The notes: a model not told the origin generated them from the letters alone. A DNA stretch of 64,000 nt from Prostheceraeus crozeri (GCA_907163375.1 CAJQUW010005245.1:434001-498000), one strand, 5' to 3'. Positions 46,630 through 58,275 are shown, counted from the stretch's first letter. Translations and numbers: made by a program.

Positions 46630-47681
46630 ATGAGGCTAAACAAATCCGGACTCGGCGAGCCTTCTACTGTTGGCAAACACAACATTTTCGCCAATTTTTG
46701 CCACGAACAGCACATGCACATGATCGAAAATCATCTAAAGACATTCTATGTCAAAAATCATGACTCTAGACTTATTATTTCTCATTTAATTGGAGAAAAC
46801 AGAGAAAATCTAATTTTTATCTTAAACTTCAACCTGCTTCCCATTGGATTAACATGTGCCTTTCTCAAGCTGGTGGTCGAACTTAAGCAGTCTGATATTC
46901 CAATGCAAACCTAATCTTACATTTATATGAGAAAGATTATTAATTCTCGACAACAGGAAATTTAATAATGTTCATTCATTTTTATTCCTAATGAATTTCC
47001 ACATTCCCCGATGCGCGGATAATTACATAATCGAAGAGTGTAGGCGAAATTACACCGCAACATGTTACGAAAACAATTTGATCCACGACGTTGAGCTTAT
47101 CCTGTTTATTAGAAAGCCTAAAGAACCAATTTTTTCGCATGAACGACGATGCACTTCCATGTTTTCAGGGTAACATGTCCGTGAGGCTGATGTTGTAAGC
47201 AACTGATCTTTTCTCATAAAGTTTCATGTCTTACAATGTGTTGACCATCAAGCCTAGAAGCACTGATGTGATACTCGGCATAATTTTTAAAGCGATACTA
47301 AAAATTGCTTCTCAACCATAAACTTAACTTACTAGAACAATTATGTTCGCCTTCTAGATGCGGAATCTGTATACAAACTGACTTAAACATCAAACTAACA
47401 GACCACATACGGTACCTCCATTGTAAATCTTGTAGACTTACTGAATTCAGATTGATCAGTTGCTTGGAATCAGATGCATATGTTCCAACGAAACTGATCT
47501 TCGAAATTTAGACATTCTCACTCTCTTGCTTCGATTTATTGGTATACTTGTGATCCTGTTAATCTGTGGTAATGATGGAAAGCCGGTTTTTGAGGAAAAG
47601 TGTTTCTTCCAGCAACAGCTTCTGGCAAACAGAATGAATCTAGTTAACTTGGACGCTGCCAAGATAGGGACTGTTCATTGA
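46630..47681 (+). other. cluster of plus-strand open frames, unassigned
   Basis: Frames of 94, 60, 68 and 73 codons (46630-46914, 46991-47173, 47305-47511, 47460-47681) follow each other on one strand. The third carries a CSPSRCGIC cysteine group; the fourth has a hydrophobic stretch (LRFIGILVILLICG) that could span a membrane. They are in different frames with no convincing splice sites. They may be remnants of a gene or transposon, or chance. Confidence 0.25.
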
Positions 47682-48109
47682 ATAAACTCCTGCCGGCAGA
47701 AAATTAAGCCGATTTAATATTCAACCGGCAGAATTTTAGTTAATGAACAGCTTCATTGTTTTAAAGTTACACGCGATTTTGTGGATGTTGAGTGTGGACG
47801 GTTTGTTTGTGCTGCTCACGCAGTTCTAAAAAGTTATGTTCGTGATAAGACTGTTGATAAATAAGAAGAATGTCAACAATAATTCATAAATTGTATGAAT
47901 AATCCTGAGTTGCAATCCTATACTCACAAGGATTTTGTATTAATATACTTGCATGCAATTTGCAACACAATGTTGCAGCTTGAGCTGATAAGGGTTGATA
48001 GTTTTTCATTCGTCCTTTTCTCAGCATTTTCTGAGCATATTAATTGCACTCGTACTGGAGCGCAACAATGGTATGCTTGTACGCTAGAAACTTTCTACTT
48101 CGCACAAAC
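47682..48109. other. XPG intron 5, last part
   Basis: The minus-strand donor GTTTGT at 48104-48109 closes exon 5. Repeated CCGGCAGAA strings near 47692 and 47724 are the only local repeat. Confidence 0.45.
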
Positions 48110-48418
48110 CTGTGACACTATCCGTCGGGCGAACATAGCTTCCATCTCTTTATCCTTCACTAGCTCAGCGTAATCTTCTTTCGTATCTCTATGAATCATC
48201 TCACGCCGAACCTCATCCAAGCGATGATTAATGTCCCCACGACGCCGCAAGCGACGGAATTGGAATTCAGAGAAATTTTTGGTGGCGATATCATTGACAT
48301 CATCCTCAGTGAAGCGCTTCCTTCGAAATCGCTCCAACATCTCCAATAATATTTCATGTTGGATCTCTAACGGCAGAGATCTGAAATTTTCACTATTGAA
48401 ATCCACGTCTTCCAAATT
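48110..48418 (-). CDS. ERCC5: XPG coding exon 5 (spacer start)
   Basis: A minus exon of 309 bases, 103 codons, phase 0 at both ends. The acceptor is ATTTCATTTCAG and the donor GTTTGT. NLEDVDFNSENFRSLPLEIQ and HEILLEMLERFRRKRF match the conserved post-N-region block of XPG (SLPPE--HEIL-DM-E--K-RR). It ends ARRIVSQ, matching the RR-VS run before the spacer. The residues are basic and helical. Confidence 0.95.
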
Positions 48419-48900
48419 CTGAAATGAAATTTCGGTGAAATTTTGAAGCATTAGAAATTGAAGAAATCTTCTATTAGATTTTACACATTGATGCATGTAA
48501 GAGAATCAGGGAATGAAGAGATAAGTCGCTATCTTTGATTGACAGGTTAACCTTGATTAAATTTAGCTACGGAAATATGTGTGATGTATTTCTAGCGAGT
48601 TCCTGCATATCGGGAAGAAAAGTAAGGTGAAAGATACGTCAGTTGGTTTATGGGCCGGAGATGTTTGTTCTTCAGGAGAGGTACCACCACCCCGCTGGAG
48701 GCTACCAACACTTGTTGAAAGTAACAAGTAAGAAAAGGAGGTCCCCCCTAGATTGCTAGAATGGCTTCGGCGCTTGTTTCATAAAGTGATAGATAAAAAA
48801 TGACAATCAAGAAAGACTTATCATTCAATTAAAAAGTCAAGAAATGAAAACAAAATTGGATCAATGGCACTCAAGCATAATCATAAATAATCAGTTAGCT

Positions 48901-49404
48901 CAGTGGTTCCCAACCTTTTCATGCTGCGTACCCCAAAATAGAAAATCGTAGGATTTTTCATTATTCCGCGTACCCTCACGTATAAATATAAAAAATAGCA
49001 AGAATTCAATCACACTAAAGTTTAATTACGCGTAGAGATTTGTGAAATTCGTAATTTCATAAAATAACACAAAAATTTAACTAGGCTCAACTGATGCGCG
49101 CTTGTGTAACAACACAAGCGCCGCGAAAGTCATGCTCCAACATCAAACGAGCTCTTTGTTTGCTTATAGTCATACTATGGTGGAGAATCCGGACTCGCGT
49201 AAGTATATGGCTGAAGTCTAGTTGGTGGTCGCTAATTAACAACGGTTATTTCAAGGCCAGATGATGACAATCCAATACGGAATGCGCACAAAGTTAACAA
49301 TTCAACTGACCCATGAACAGGAAAGTTATCAAAGTAAAAATGAATTATAATAGATCTCCCATTCTGTACGTACACCTCTAAAGTCCTTAGGTTGGGAACC
49401 CTTG
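48901..49404. mobile_element. non-autonomous hAT-type MITE
   Basis: A 504 bp element with ends CAGTGGTTCCCAACCTTTTC and, inverted, CAAGGGTTCCCAACCTAAGG. It is flanked by the exact 8 bp duplication AGTTAGCT (48893-48900 and 49405-49412). CGTACCCC-type motifs follow the left end. No coding frame. Its ends differ from the hAT element at 24750. Confidence 0.93.
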
Positions 49405-49412
49405 AGTTAGCT

Positions 49413-50116
49413 CATCAAAGATCTGATTAATTATTTTATAGCTTGACAAAGACTTCGCTGATAAATATATTAAAAAATATCAAATTCTGTCTCAAACTTT
49501 AGGAAGAAAACAAAAAATCTCGCATTTCTGTGTCCAGGCTAGCTGGTCGTTATGAGCGACTATCAAAACGGCGCCTATAGTATCTTTTTAAGTTAAGACT
49601 TCTAAACTGAAATATCAGCTTTATGAAATTGAGCTTTTGAATATGAAAGTGCGTGTCAATTCAACAGATATCTTTATAAAAATGTGCTAAAACTGGTGCT
49701 GACAAATCGTCAGCAAGATGAAACATTTCTAACCAACGTTTCAAGTTATTTTAAGTGAGTTGAAGTAAGACCTCTCAGTTGGCATGCAATAATGACAATA
49801 AATTCACAAACACTTTGCTTTTTTCTTTTCTAAAATAATACTTAGGCGAACCGCTCTCTCAGTCAGATTTACTCGTTTCAATTGTTTCGTCTAACAAGGC
49901 TTCATGATTTTAAAATCAAATCTGGAAATGTCGTGCATCAAAAATGTCATGGAAGATTGAGGAAAGATATTGAAGTCAACATGGCACATTCATGCGCAAA
50001 CTCGCAAAAATACTGCCCATCTTCAAGCATCCTCACAGTGTTGTGGTGCTAAAGTTGGCAATTTTTCCTGGCTCCATTCTGTTTTGTTATTTGTCATTTT
50101 TATGCTTTGTTCATTA
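49413..50116. other. no gene recognised
   Basis: AT-rich intron 4 sequence between the MITE and the broken mariner. Confidence 0.5.
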
Positions 50117-51453
50117 CACGAGGTTTGTCAGAAAAGTTCTAGGACTGAGCCTGCTGTGCTAGCTATGATTGTTTGATCGAAAATCTGATTGCGTCACCAT
50201 CTGACATGATGTCTTGTGTGCATGTAACTTTCATATCAGCTCTCTGTAGCCATTACACGATTCTTCACAACCGTTTGAACACAGTTCAACAAATCGTTCT
50301 CGTTCTTAAATAATAGATCCGCGGTAAACAAGGTAGCTTTCATTTCGAAGGATGGCAACAGAGAACAAACCTAAAGTTTTTGGTACGCCTCGGAAAATCT
50401 CCATCTGAAGCATTCGAAATGCTTTAACAGGTTTATGGAGATGAGACGCTGTCCAGCATATGTTTTCGACTGGCACAGGAGGTTCAGAGAGGGACGAGAG
50501 GAGGTGGAAGACGACCATCGGAGTGGAAGACCTTCGACAAGCAGGACTGAGGAGAACACTGAGCTCGAGAGGCAGGTGGTGCGAGGCGATCGTCGTCTAA
50601 CCGTTCGGATGATAGCAAGTGAGCTTGGTATCAATCGCGATTGCGTCTGGAGGGTGATCACTGAAGACATGGGCATGCGGACGGTCTGTGCAAAGTTGGT
50701 GCCGAAGGTGCTGAACGAGGAATAAAAGTCGAATCATGCAAGTGTGTCGAGACATCCTCGAGCGTCTCGAAACAGATCCAGGCTTGCTGTCGAAAGTCAT
50801 CACAGGCGATGAATCCTAGATCTTCGAGTACCACCCGGAGACCAAGCTCTATAGCCTTCGGAAGACTCCTGGATCACCGAGACCAAAGAAGGCAAGGCAG
50901 ACAAAGTCCAAGATGAAATTATGTTGATTGTGTTCTTCGACATTAGAGGCATCGTCCACTTGGAGTTCTTGCCACGGGGTCAGACCATCAACCAACGTCT
51001 ACAGAGAGATCCTGCAACGTCTGTTTCGTTCAGTACGCGAGAAGAGGAGGGGTTTGTGGCAGAGCAATTCGTGGTTGCTTCACCACGACAATGTGCCTGC
51101 TCACAACGCTACCAGCATCCGGGAGTTCCTCGCAAAGAAGAACATCGTTGTGTTGGAGCAACCTCCGTACTTACCAGATCTCGTACCTTGCGATTTTTTC
51201 CTGTTTCTAAGCTGAAAGGTGTCCTCAAAGGAGCCCGATTTTCGGATGAGGGAGCCATCAAGAAGGCCGTGACGACGGAACTGCGCCATATCCCGGAAAA
51301 ACCTCCATCAGTGCGTAGATGCATGGCTCCGAAGGATGGAGAAGTGCGTCAGACTCTCGGGGGACTGCTTTGAAGGGGACAACATATAATTTCTGTATTG
51401 TTTATTAAGTAAATTATTTGTGACCGCAGTCCTGGAACTTTTCTGACACACCG
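50117..51453 (+). mobile_element. mariner transposon, degenerate (family C)
   Basis: About 1,337 bp, with terminal repeats containing TGTCAGAAAAGTTCTAGGAC at the left and, inverted, TGTCAGAAAAGTTCCAGGAC at the right. TA lies on each side (50115-50116 and 51454-51455). It is third of its kind in the window and unrelated in its termini to the two intact mariners. Confidence 0.93.
50352..51373 (+). pseudogene. mariner transposase pseudogene (family C)
   Basis: Broken DD34D transposase of the kind related to the SETMAR/GVQW group. Readable blocks: FDWHRRFREGREEVEDDHRS and GRP (helix-turn-helix linker, 50435-50725), ITGDES (first acid, around 50800, followed by a stop), IVFFDIRGIVHLEFLP (50930-50980), LLHHDNVPAHNATSIREFL (second acid, about 51075) and PYLPDLVPCDFFLF (third, about 51165). 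At least three frame changes and two stops interrupt it. The third-acid motif is itself altered (YSPDLAP to YLPDLVP). No protein can be made. Confidence 0.92.
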
Positions 51454-51455
51454 TA

Positions 51456-51966
51456 TTCTCGCATTTTCGATTAATTAAGTCTCTGCGATCTGTCTTTATT
51501 ATAACATTATTATGATGCACTCCCCGCGACGATAATGCTCAGTTCCTTGATGTTGGCTTTCATAATATCTACAAACTACAATGACTCTTGGTTTTCATTT
51601 GCAGTAATTGCTTGGTGTGAACATATATCGCTTTACAAAATTTATATAGATTAATCATTTTTGTTTTCACTATCCGTTACCAACTAAAAAGTTATCTATT
51701 TCTTCGTAATTCTGCTGCCATTACGACAAATTGAAACAAGGCATTTTGCGGAAAATAAATAGACGTCATTTAAGTGCCACTAGACAACATTACAGAAATG
51801 ATAGAGCGCAAAATATTCTATTTTGAGATTGGCAGTTAACTGGTCAACCGGGCGCTTTAAGCGTAGCTGACGAGTGCACATCAGAAGTGGTACAACCTTT
51901 GCCATTTTCACAACTGACAACAGCTCAGAGAAAAAATATTCATCAATAGCAGTTCAATTCACTTAC
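51456..51966. other. XPG intron 4, upstream part
   Basis: No repeat or frame stands out. The donor GTAAGT of exon 4 is at 51961-51966. Confidence 0.5.
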
Positions 51967-52054
51967 TGCATCATCTAAATTCAATCCTGACGTGATCTGG
52001 TCATTCCAATTATCCTCCTCCTCCTCCTGTACATATGTTGAATCAATGTCAGGT
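51967..52054 (-). CDS. ERCC5: XPG coding exon 4
   Basis: A minus exon of 88 bases: one base completing a Gln codon, then 29 codons. The acceptor is TTCTATTTCAG and the donor GTAAGT. It reads PDIDSTYVQEEEEDNWNDQI and ends SGLNLDDA. The acidic run corresponds to the family's LPPLQEEE...E-EW segment. Short and acidic, it is identified by phase continuity with exons 3 and 5. Confidence 0.88.
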
Positions 52055-54338
52055 CTGAAATAGAAGTTCTAATTTTGTTCATATGATAAAGTACATCAAT
52101 TTCAGTTCATTAAGCGCTTGAAAACAGCCGATTTTTTTAAAAAATCAATCAATAATCCAATTCAATTATCAAAGTAACAAGTTCGTTCTATGAAGCAAAT
52201 TCATTCTACAAAAACATTTCTAAACAGGGTCAATTGTTTTCCGCATGTCATAAGAGTATTTTCATGCGACTTTCGTTATAAGAATCAATGCCGAAGCAGT
52301 CATCCGACACATTAGTAGGAAATACTAAACTTACACCTTTACACTAGCACTATCTTACTATTCATCGATTAGAATTGACAATGTAGACTCATATGCGGCA
52401 AAATGTCATCAGATAATGAGTAACATTGACCTATAGTGAATGATTTAATCAAAACGTCAGGGGATAGTTCGCTTGAAAACATTGCGAATAAAGAAAATAT
52501 AGATAGCGACTTAGTTTGGATAGAACTAGTCTTCATGGCTTCGACATAAACCAACCTTGCCTATAGAAAAACTTGTTGCCTCTCGTTACAAGAATCAAAA
52601 CTAAATTTCCCGAACTGATTCTTACATAGAAAGCAATTACTTTTACTCAAGATTCATGCCAGTAAATTGACAATGAAACAACAATTGCACCAGTAACTAC
52701 CTTTATGGTCATGAAGGAATATGCAGTCCCTAATTTATAAAGATACACCGATTGTCTGAAAGTCTAGGAAATAATACATGAAATGGGAGAGAAGTATAGA
52801 AGAATAAGTTTATGGCTAACTAGAATAAGTCATAGCTATAGAGAAAGATAAGAGAGCTACAAGCCAGGTAATATCGGGCTAAACATAAGTGGCATCGAAT
52901 CCATGACCCCTTACTAATAGATGAAGAGCATAACAGCGGACTCAGAAACAGCAAACTGGGATTGATAAAAACAGTACAACTGAGTGTAGAACGGTAAAAA
53001 AAACTGTTCATGGGTGTACAATTTTGGCAATAGATTTGCTACCAGCACTGTGTAACCCGCATCTAATCCTCATATCCTGCTACTCTCTAATCATCATTTC
53101 CCCTTATTCTTCTCATATCAACTGTTTCATGTTTCTATCTCAGAGACTTTCATAAAGCTCGATGTTGATTCCCAATTTTATGATTGCAAACTTCTTCACT
53201 TGCCTGATGATGGCTACTGTGTACAATCTAAGTTCAGATTGCTCTTCCTATAGCGATAGAAAACTCAAAAAGCTTCATAGATAGCATCAAAGAATTTCTA
53301 CATATTCCATGGCATTTAAATGAGACTGTCTCATCCACAATAATCTGATTACATTAATGCTATTAAGAGTTCGATTACAATTTTTTCAAAGAAAAATCCA
53401 AACAAGGATACACGCATAACTGCAATCTGAAATCGTAATTTTTATAAATACCTACTACTGACAACCTTTGAATAGTATGTTCCAAAATACATTCATTTTT
53501 TGGCGCAGGCAAAAACATAATTTTCAGTTACCTAAGCGCTCTGAAAATGTTTAGTTTTCGACTACTATAATCTAGTGAAATACTACAATTCTAATAGTAT
53601 CTCCTCCATTGAGATACATGTTATTACATAATTGCAAGGTTCATCTGACATAATCGTTAATTCTATCTTGCTTGGCTAAGTTAAGCAAAACAAAGACATG
53701 GCAATTCCTTTGAACTTTCCTTGACTGGTAATTACCATTATTCGTGGCAATGCCCTCAGCATCTCCTCGGCTGGAGGATTTAAAGAATCGTCTGCCTCCT
53801 GATTTGAACATTCTGCATCATGAATGCTTCGTTGTCTCATAAAAGAATACTTTGTAATTTTATGCAATGAAAAATATTTTTATCCAAGGCAAGGTTATAT
53901 TGGAGAGCTTTCGAGTGAATGCAAAAATCTAAATTCTGCAGAACTTGGCAGACCGCTCTGCTTGGCATTTCATACGTACATATAGAGACAGTTAAGTTTT
54001 GAATCTTCTGAATTATGGTTCTCCCGCCGCTGACACATCTTATAATTTTGACAACCACTGGTTGCGAGTGGGTGAAGGTTCCTTGTTTTGTGTGAAAATC
54101 TTGTGTTCTGTGAATCTACGCATGAACAGGCAGAAATCAAATCGGAAATAGTGGATGCCTTCCAAAACCAAAAATCTTAGAGGTCAAGCATGTCTTATTT
54201 TCTTAAAAACTCGTTAAATCAGACTTTAAATTGAACAGAAAACAATTATGCGCAAACGTCAATCTATCTTCGACTTTTCCTTTCTGAAGTGGACTCATAT
54301 GGATTTTTAAAGATGCAAACACACATGAATGATGGTTT
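52055..54338. other. XPG intron 3, first part, no gene recognised
   Basis: AT-rich. Minus frames near 52369-52554, 52820-53011, 53676-53867 and 53837-54058 are all 61-73 codons and lack motifs. Confidence 0.5.
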
Positions 54339-54519
54339 AATGTCACTATTCCCTATACTTGGGGCTAAAACGGTGCCGAGAGAGTCAGATTTTAATTTGG
54401 AGCGTTGTGATCATTTAGTCCGGATGCCTTTCCTGCCGACTTCCAATGCCACTATCGGAGATCGACTTCAGGACCGAAAGATCGCTAGGCCAAGCACTTA
54501 GCCACAGTGCCACGGAGAA
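54339..54519 (-). mobile_element. tRNA-derived SINE, family 1, copy 7
   Basis: The minus head GTTCTCCGTGGCACTGTGGC continues TAAGTGCTTGGCC. The B region GTCGATCTCC is degenerate, the body is TGGCATTGGAAGTCGGCAGG, and the tail holds AGTATAGGGAATAGTGACAT. Confidence 0.85.
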
Positions 54520-54632
54520 CACAAACTGGACACTTAGTCCATACATTCTAATTACATAATTTATTTCATGCATTACATACACATAGCCTACATCATAATC
54601 ATACACCACATCATAATCACACATCATAATTA

Positions 54633-55946
54633 CGAGGGGTGATTGATAAGTTCGCGGCCTGACATAGAAAGCTTAAAGCCAGGCCATTATACACATGTGG
54701 ATTGATACAATGGAATGTGCTGACGGCGCATGACGAGTGATCAGTCGATCCGGTGAACTGTTGGTAAACCACAGCTACTTAACTTCAGTTACTAACTTAT
54801 CAGTCAGTTAGTCAGATAAGTGTTGCGTAAGATGGATCACGTTTCAAATCGAGCTGTCATTCGTTATCTCGGCTTGAAAGGACTCACACCAAAAGAGATT
54901 CATGATGATATGGTTGGAACACTTGGTGAGAAAGCTCCGTCCTACACCACAGTCAAGAAGTGGGCTTCAGAATTCAAGCAAGGAAGAGAGAGCTTGGAAG
55001 ATGATCCCCGTTGTGGAAGACCAGTGAGAGTGAGCAGAGAAGATGTGATCGATCATGTTCAAAAGATTATTCTTGATGATCGCCGTACAACCGAGCGAAA
55101 GATTGCCTTCGAACTGAAGATTTCACAAGAGCGTGTCATTAACATCATCCATCATGAACTTGGCATGAACAAAGTTTCCGCTCGATGGGTGCCACGACTG
55201 CTCACACCAGAGAACAAACGAGCCCGCTTTCTCATCTCAAGGGACAACCTGGCGCTGTTCGTAAGAGATCCTGAAAATTTCATGGAACGGTTCATTACTA
55301 TGGATGAGACTTGGGTTCACCACTATCAGCCAGAGTCGAAAGAACAATCGAAACAATGGAAGCACCCAGGATCACCAACTCCGCGGAAAGCCAAGGTCAC
55401 CAGGTCCGCGGGAAAGGTCATGGCCTCCATTTTTTGGGATTCGAAGGGAGTTTTGTTGTTGGACTTCCTAGAGACTGGTCGGACAATTACTGGCGAGTAC
55501 TACGCTCATTTGTTGCAGCAGTTACGAGTGCAGATCAAAATCAAGCGGAGAGGGAAGCTCACGAAAGGCGTGCTCTTCCATCAAGACAATGCGCCTGCTC
55601 ACACCTCCACTACCGCCATGTCTGACATCCAAGGTTGTGGGTTTGACATCATTTCCCATCCACCCTATTCTCCTGATCTGGCACCATCGGACTTTCATCT
55701 CCTCCCAAAAATGAAATTGGAGCTCAGTGGTCAGCACTTCGCATCCAACAGTGACGTCATGGAGGCCGTTGAGGAGTATCTGGACTCCAAAGGCTCACAC
55801 TTCTATGAGCAAGGGATCCGCGCAGTGCAGCACCGTTGGGCTAAGTGCGTTGATTGTAGGGGCGATTATGTCGAAAAATAAATATGTATCGTATGCGAAA
55901 TATGCTTTTTTCGATATGGGGCCGCGAACTTTTCAATCACCCATCG
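54633..55946 (+). mobile_element. mariner transposon, full length, intact (family B)
   Basis: A 1,314 bp element with near-identical inverted ends (CGAGGGGTGATTGATAAG at the left; inverted right end CGATGGGTGATTGAAAAG; both continue TTCGCGGCC). TA on each side (54631-54632 and 55947-55948). Inserted in XPG intron 3, antisense to the gene. The exact 17-mer CATTCTAATTACATAAT occurs in the flanks at 54544 and 55953. Confidence 0.97.
54820..55881 (+). CDS. mariner transposase (353 aa, DD34D), family B
   Basis: Cut-and-paste transposase with an uninterrupted frame. An N-terminal helix-turn-helix region (about residues 1-115) includes YTTVKKWASEFKQGRESLED. The linker is WVPRLL (123-128). The catalytic acids are Asp162 (MDETW), Asp256 (QDNAPAH) and Asp291 (PYSPDLAPSD), with 34 residues between the last two. 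It ends RGDYVEK, just before the right terminus. The initiator may be Met1 or Met5 (MDHVSN, 54832); the second gives the more usual length. It shares only family-level similarity with the mariner at 17978, so this is a separate invasion. Confidence 0.97.
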   Translation: MLRKMDHVSNRAVIRYLGLKGLTPKEIHDDMVGTLGEKAPSYTTVKKWASEFKQGRESLEDDPRCGRPVRVSREDVIDHVQKIILDDRRTTERKIAFELKISQERVINIIHHELGMNKVSARWVPRLLTPENKRARFLISRDNLALFVRDPENFMERFITMDETWVHHYQPESKEQSKQWKHPGSPTPRKAKVTRSAGKVMASIFWDSKGVLLLDFLETGRTITGEYYAHLLQQLRVQIKIKRRGKLTKGVLFHQDNAPAHTSTTAMSDIQGCGFDIISHPPYSPDLAPSDFHLLPKMKLELSGQHFASNSDVMEAVEEYLDSKGSHFYEQGIRAVQHRWAKCVDCRGDYVEK

Positions 55947-55976
55947 TACATGCATTCTAATTACATAATGGCATCT

Positions 55977-56232
55977 TCCATGTGTAGTCTTATGTATGGT
56001 GTGTATAGTTCGATTGTTTTCGGTGTGAAGTGTCGTTGCAGCTCTATTTTTTACCTCCATTATCCACTTTCCATTTCCAAATTCCATTTGTCCACTATTA
56101 GAGTATTACCATTATCCATTTTCCATTAATCCACCATGTGTAGTCTCAGTCATAGTGTGTAGCATTTTTACTTGTAATCGGTGTAGTAGTATCATTGCAG
56201 TTCTATGGTTTACCTCAACTTTTCCATTTTTA
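55977..56232. repeat. imperfect tandem duplication, period about 158 bp
   Basis: CCATGTGTAGTCT at about 55979 and again at 56136. Each is followed by GTGTGTA, a TCGGTGT(G/A) string, CATTGCAG or CGTTGCAG, and then TTTACCTC and TTTCCATTT. Identity is roughly 70% by eye. It lies just downstream of the mariner. Confidence 0.65.
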
Positions 56233-56337
56233 TCCATCGGTTCCCTGTTGTTTTATAATGTCCATTTAACTTCCTTAAAAGTGACCATTCCACTCTTCTG
56301 TTTCCACTACTTGCATCTGTAGTCGGTACAATATATT

Positions 56338-56590
56338 AGACGTCTGTGTTGAACGTGTTGAACATTGTTTGGAATCTATGTTAGAAGTATATCGAAAGTA
56401 AGAATGAGTCGTGCTACAAGTTCCATTTTTACCAGTTATTGGGCCAAAGCTGATCAATTTAAATTCGTTGCTACGAGAAAGCTACATTGAGTTCTTTTAA
56501 GAACTGCTTAATCAAATGGTTACAACAGCATTGCATCTGTACACTTGCGGATTGGAGAACGCCAGCAGTCCTCATCAGGACTACTTCAAT
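56338..56590 (-). repeat. interspersed repeat Y, copy 2
   Basis: It matches 27870-28092 over most of its length: GACGTCTGTGTTGAACGTG, GGGCCAAAGCTGATCAATTT, AAGAACTGCTTAATCAAATG and CAGTCCTCATCAGGACTACT. On the minus strand it begins AGTCCTGATGAGGACT, itself a 6-7 bp hairpin. Confidence 0.65.
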
Positions 56591-56834
56591 TAATTATTCA
56601 AACTAGTAAGAATGATATTCTATTGTAGATGACTTTGGATGATTTTCATCATCATATGAGAACAAAATATTGCAGAGTGCCAGTTCACCTGGACATTGAT
56701 TCAACTGGTTTCTAATTTCCGTGTGGATTCTACGGAGTTGATCATAAAAACAGACCACCTAAATAATGTCGAAATTCAATCGATCCTCATGCTTTTCAAT
56801 TATGTCGCGCACCAACGTACCGTACATTATTCGG

Positions 56835-57262
56835 GAGCTTGCATTCGAAGCTTTCAATAAAGCTATGATAAGCCTACATACAGAGGTGGCACGACAATCA
56901 ATGGAAAGATCAATGCTGAACATCATCAGAATGGAGAAATTAAGTGATTCGAGAACACACGAAAGTGCAGGATGTCGTCCACAAAGCAAACGAATTGAAA
57001 TGGCGGTGGGCAGGACACATTGCGAGGATGAACAATAGCCGATGGGCAAAGAAAACAGCGGAGTGGACCTCAAGAGGAAGAAGCAGAAGAATGGAAAGGC
57101 AAAAGAAGAGATGAAGAGAGAGCATCGAGAGCGTGATAGGTGGATTGTGGATACGAGAGGCAGAAGACCGAAGACGATGGAGACATTTGCGGCTATCTGC
57201 CTGCAGTGGCATGAGCGGCTGACGAAGAGGAAGCCTACATGCGCCATTGTGTTTGCTGGATA
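56835..57262 (+). pseudogene. RTE-type LINE 3' end
   Basis: The plus strand shows the C-terminal tail of RTE-clade retrotransposons: RQSMERSML near 56895, then in another frame DVVHKANELKWRWAGHIARM and NNSRWAKKTAEW near 56955-57055, then RSRRMERQKKR and WRHLR. The family pattern is RAMER-ML, followed by KW-WAGH-AR and DNRW. Frameshifts and a stop near 57030-57115 show it is dead. Possibly the same family as the RT relic at 5835, but the two do not overlap enough to test. Confidence 0.85.
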
Positions 57263-58275
57263 GTGGACAATGATCAAAATAGGAAAATCGCTCAATGTAC
57301 AAATCGTAATTTGTCAATAAGAAAACCTGTGAGTGTGATAATTAATCGAGCACAAGGCGAACGAGGATTTTCTGAGCTCTCTTTTGATATATTACCCATC
57401 GAAATCGGTGAACTAGGAAGGAAATAATGATATCGTCAATTTATCACAAAATTGCAACTACAAGGACTGAGAATGTCTTATTCTCGCCGTACGGTGACGC
57501 ACAAACAATAAGAGGCGTGTCTTTGTTCTCACCACACAGACTGTGCCAGATGCTCACCATTCATCAATTGTAAATTCATTGAACTGAATTTTGAGGCCTT
57601 GAAGAAAGTGCTGAAAGAAGCTTGAAAAAGAATTATTGAACTTGTTTTAATAAAACACATACTGTTTCTTACGTCGCAAGAATTCTGACGACACCATACA
57701 CTAACATATTTGATGATGAAATGAGAATAAGATATTTTCAGCCATTGTCTTTCGTTCTTTAAAAAGTCTTTGATGGTTTATCTCAAATTCACTAGTCGCA
57801 ATAAATCTCAAATTTCTAATTAATTTTCCGAACCTGATATAACCAAAACATAATGAACTCATCACAGCTCTATGATGAAATATTGTCATGGTGCTGGAGC
57901 ATTAAAGCGATGATGATATTAGATTGGTAAAAAATTGCACTGATATTAAATCACAGCTAACATAAGGATGTCGTATGCTCGGATTATATGTACATACGAT
58001 TGGGATTTATATGTTGAACATCATATACGATTACAATTCGTACATTCAGTCAAATGGTATTGATTGAAGTTGGTCTAAACTAATTAGGCATATACTTATA
58101 TTCATGCAGTCTGCATGCAATGAGTAGTATTTTTGCAATTAAAAATTGCCACAATTTTACTGGTTTTCAAGAATTGACACAGGTTTTTTGAGGAGTTCCA
58201 ACAATTGGCGGAAGGCCGAAAGATAAAAACTCTGCATATGATACGAGATCTGTTGACAAGCAAACATGTGCTTAC
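57263..58275. other. XPG intron 3, last part
   Basis: No gene recognised. The exon 3 donor (GTAAGC) is at 58270-58275. Confidence 0.5.
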
